Source of the DNA: Cryptomeria japonica | Lineage: Eukaryota > Streptophyta > Pinopsida > Cupressales > Cupressaceae | Length of the DNA stretch: 64,000 nucleotides | Direction of reading: 5' to 3' | NCBI RefSeq assembly: GCF_030272615.1 | Contig: NC_081411.1 | Location: 160,307,971-160,371,970 of the forward strand | Shown here: one piece after another, positions 60,972-64,000 of the stretch | Numbering within the stretch: the stretch's first letter is position 1 | Layout of the letters: every line of letters begins with the position of its first letter | Notes under the pieces: model-generated | Told to the model about the DNA's origin: nothing | Databases searched by the model: none | What the model saw: only the letters and a program-made list of their open reading frames with translations | Program-made: the position numbers and the translations under genes

Positions 60972-62110
60972 TCTATATGCTTAACACCCTCAGGATATCC
61001 AACAAATATGCAAGGCCGACTCTGAGGTTCCAATGCCTTGCGTTTCTGCAGAGGTATGCGAGCCCATGCTGGACACCCAAAGACTCTGAAATGTCTCACA
61101 ATTGGTTTCCTACCAGCCCAAGCCTCAAAAGGAGTAATACATTGCAAAGCTTTGTGAGGAACCTGATTCTGGATGTGTGTGGCACAACTGATAGCCTCTA
61201 CCCAAAAGACCGGATCAAGAGAATGTGCATGTATCATACAACTAGCCATTTCTTTCAGAGTTCTATTCTTACATTCTTACATTTTGTTCTGTTGTGGAGT
61301 GTATGCAACAGAATGCTGAAGATCAATCCCCTCAAATGTACAAAAATCCTCAAGTCTTTTGTTCACATATTCCCTTCCATTATCTATACGAAGAATCTTG
61401 ACCACTTTCCCAGATTGCTTCTCCACACGAGTCTTGAAGTCCCGAAATCTGTCAAATACTTCACTCTTATGAATGAGAAAGTAGACCCAAGTGAAGCGAG
61501 AGTAGTCATCAATGAAGGTGAGGACACAACGGGCCTTACTAAATGAAGGTACTGGAAATGGACCTGCTACATTGCTGTGAACAAGTTGAAGAACTTCCAA
61601 AGCTCTCCAAGCTTTCCCCTTATTAGACTTTTCCTTAGGATGCTTTCCCATGGAACAACTTGAACATACACCCTCTGAAAAATAGATTCGAGGTAGACCT
61701 GTGACCATGTCTTTAGTGCTGAGCTGCTGAAAATAGTGGTAGTTGAGGTGACCAAACCGCTCATGCCATAGCTTACTTTCTGAATTTGAATGAGTAAGCA
61801 AGGCCCTAGAAGGAGAACTTGGCACAAAGTGGGAGAATGAATAAAGCCTTGAGTTGTCATTGAATTGTCCCACTACTACGAAGGCATCATCATCAAGTTT
61901 CTTTACCACAACTGAATCAGGTGTAAACTCAACCTTTTTCCCATTCCCATAGCGAGTGATTTGGTAGATACAGAGAAGGTTGGTAGACAAGTTAGGAACA
62001 TAAAGAAAATTCTCAAATGTTCCATCATCCATGTAAATTGAACCTTTCCCTTCAACCTCGACTTGTGTATCATCACCTATGTAAATGTGAGGTACCTTAG
62101 ATGGCCCCAA
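60968..62110 (-). pseudogene. Copia GAG-pre-integrase and integrase
   Basis: The piece 62110-61277 carries the pre-integrase region (SKLWHERFGHLNYHYF, then CSSCSMGK) and the integrase core: VHSNVAGPFPVPS, where the first catalytic Asp is Asn, FIDDYSRFTWVYF, RIDNGREYVN and AYTPQQNKM. After stops, 61249-60968 continues with DPVFWVEAISCATHIQNQVP and FGCPAWARIP. Breaks and the altered catalytic residue make it inactive. Confidence 0.88.
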
Positions 62111-63163
62111 TGAAAAAAACTACTCTTTTTTAGAACCCATGTGATAAGAGGCACCTGAGTCAAGTATCCACTGCTGTGAAGAATCTGTTGTAGCCACAAA
62201 TGCGTTCCTTTTTCCCTTAGACTATGAGGAAGAGGAAGGAGATGAATCCTTCTTTGTGTAGGCGGATGACAAGTTGATGTTGTTTTTCTTAAGAATATTT
62301 GTCAACTCATCAACTTGCTTGGTGTGGCATTGATGCTCATCATGACCATACTTCTTGCAATATGCACAAGTTGGTTTATCCTTCTTAGGTGGAGTCCCCT
62401 TCTTGGAAGAGGATGAAAAATCACCTTGTGATGGGGAGGATGATTGCCCTTTTTCCTGTTGTGGCTTTGACTTAGATTGCTTCTTCTTCTTGTTGGAATC
62501 TTTGCCTTGACTCCCTTGACTCCCTTGATTAGCCACCAAATCCTTGGACTTTGAAGACTTGAGAAGCCCATTGTTCAACAACTTAGATTGGTCCAATATC
62601 AACATTTCTGTAAAAGCATCAAATGAAGGCATAATATAGGAACTCCCCACTGTCAAACGATGAGTTTGGAAGCTAGACACAAGTGCTGCATATTCTGGTG
62701 CAAGCTTGTCCAACAAGTTGAATATCAACTGAGCATCCTTTTTGTCAATTCCACAATCCTTAAGCTTTGCTCTTAGCTCATTTACTTTGGTGACATAATA
62801 TTGGATTGTATCAAAACTCTTGGGATCCAAGTTGGTGAGCTCATTGTCAATCTTGTAACCTCTGATTTCATCAACTTGACCATACAATTTTGTAAACATA
62901 TCCCAAGCCTCTTTGATTGTAGTACACTTCTTGATGTGAAAAATGAGGTCATCTGATACATACTTATGCAAAGTTCCAAGAGCCATGCAATTATTAGTGA
63001 GCCATTCTAACTAAGCATTAGGATCAACCTTAGGATTAGGTAGTGCTGCTATAGTTCTATCTATGTAATGCGTGAGACCTTTTTCCATTAATTTTCTCCA
63101 TACTTTAATTTTCCATGATGCATAATTATGTGGAGTTAAAGGTGGAAATTTATGAGGACTCAT
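62111..63163 (-). pseudogene. Copia gag with zinc knuckle and start of protease
   Basis: The ATG at 63163 begins MSPHKFPPLTPHNYASWKIK. A TAG at about 63012 interrupts it, and the frame resumes as MALGTLHKYVSDDLIFHIKK (62986). Further motifs are EAWDMFTKLYGQVDE, the Lys/Ser-rich nucleocapsid segment and the zinc knuckle CAYCKKYGHDEHQC. A second TAG at 62222 separates the protease start WILDSGASYHMGS. One reading frame spans all of these pieces, as in normal copia gag-pol. Confidence 0.88.
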
Positions 63164-64000
63164 TGCAACAAAAATGAAAGAGAACAAGGAAAGAGAGACA
63201 CAATCACAAAAGACACCCCCCCAAATTCACTCAATCAAAGAACCCCCCCAAAATGATGATTTGGCACTTTATACTTAGTGTGTGTACAATGGGCCACTTG
63301 CAAAAAATGGCAAAGTGGATTTCTGATTTCAACTTTACAACTACCTCAATGAGGCCAAAAGAGACTCAAACTAATAATGCAATAGATCTAAACTAAGATC
63401 CAAACAAATTACAAGTACCAATTAGGCCAAATAAGACCAATATCTGAAAGTACAATGTCCACTCAAAATCTCTGAAAACTGATCATAGATTATGAAAGTA
63501 GATGAAAAGACATGCACTTTCAAAAAAAAAGGACACTTGAAAAGGAGGTCGTTTGAGCTCAAACAAAGCCTTTGAAGTTGCAAAATTGAGGATTAGACAG
63601 GTACAACTGAGAGAATCCAAAAATTCTGAAAAACCTGTGCATAAAAATCAGAAAATAAGAAAAAATAGCCCAAATAAAAAAAAAAATTGCACCCAAAAAG
63701 GAGCAAAATTGAGCAAGTTATGAGCCTCCAAAGTTGACTCAAAAATCCAAACTGCTCAATGGAGAGGGGTCTAAAAGATTTTCAAAAAATGCTGACTGTG
63801 CAAAAAATGCCAAGTGGCGCTGACTGGGCACCTGTGGGTGATGTGGCAGGTGACTGGATCAGACTGACGAGGCCTGATGACATGGCAGATAGACTGGCTG
63901 TCCATTGATGTGGCCAGTGGTGGGCCCACAGTTTGGAGGTCTGCCGATAGTCTCCTGTTCGTCAGTCAGAAACCTGTTGGTGGCCGGTAAACGACTGGCG
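63164..64000 (-). other. Copia leader region to the window edge
   Basis: No coding frame is visible. The sequence is A-rich to about 63700, then GC-richer with repeated tgactgg/gatgtggc strings (63800-63960). No primer-binding site was recognised, so the 5' LTR boundary may lie further right. Confidence 0.45.

Larger units (their letters stand above)
58600..64000 (-). mobile_element. Ty1/copia retrotransposon, degraded, cut by the right window edge
   Basis: The 3' LTR lies at about 58600-59066: it begins TGTTGGTGT on the minus strand, has a TATA-like segment at about 58751-58758, and its left end is uncertain. A polypurine tract cttaaggggggg (about 59077-59067) precedes it. Pol (59386 to about 62110) and gag (62222-63163) follow to the right. 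From 63164 to 64000 is leader sequence with two runs of seven C near 63215 and 63243. The 5' LTR was not seen and probably lies beyond 64000. Gag and pol were one frame at first. Stops and at least two frame changes now break it. Confidence 0.85.

Overview
The window reads as nuclear DNA of a seed plant, most likely a gymnosperm (inference, from two sparse genes with kilobase introns set in dense, old LTR retrotransposon DNA). Only two conserved host genes are visible, both on the + strand: a four-exon DUF936-family gene (12919-19174) and a two-exon S1FA-type gene (41627-46307). S1FA is a plant-specific family, which is the firmest taxonomic pointer.

Layout. 1-8.6 kb: remains of a Helitron, with an RPA-like single-strand DNA-binding fragment, an AT-rich spacer carrying a tRNA-derived SINE, and a broken Rep-helicase gene whose HUH, two-tyrosine and helicase motifs can still be read. 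9449-9822: a very small LTR element (TRIM/SMART class) with matching 5-bp target duplications. 10-12.9 kb: AT-rich upstream DNA. 12.9-19.5 kb: the DUF936 gene, whose introns hold two local duplications of about 425 bp, a fold-back element and several tRNA-like heads. 20430-28282: a complete non-autonomous gag-only LTR retrotransposon (minus strand, target duplication GATGG) inserted into an older copia LTR. 28.3-31.8 kb: copia remnants (minus-strand RT-RNase H, an oppositely oriented gag, an LTR) and a small LTR unit carrying a tRNA-like sequence. 32-40 kb: repeat-rich DNA with a solo LTR (35920-36989), a possible hAT remnant and a second SINE. 40.8-46.9 kb: the S1FA gene. 47-51 kb: AT-rich DNA with small duplications. 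51977-58425: a complete but inactivated Ty3/gypsy chromovirus, minus strand. 58.6-64 kb: a Ty1/copia element, minus strand, running off the right edge.

No operon or multi-gene pathway is present. The interactions visible are between mobile elements (nesting, internal deletion, loss of catalytic residues) and between duplications and the introns of the DUF936 gene. I found no CRISPR array, rRNA gene or intact tRNA gene. The most unusual items are the miniature LTR element at 9.45-9.82 kb, the LTR with an embedded tRNA-like Pol III promoter at 30.87-31.06 kb, repeated hairpins with self-complementary loops in the gag-only element, and the duplicated exon end in the DUF936 gene. I did not recognise a wholly new multi-gene system.
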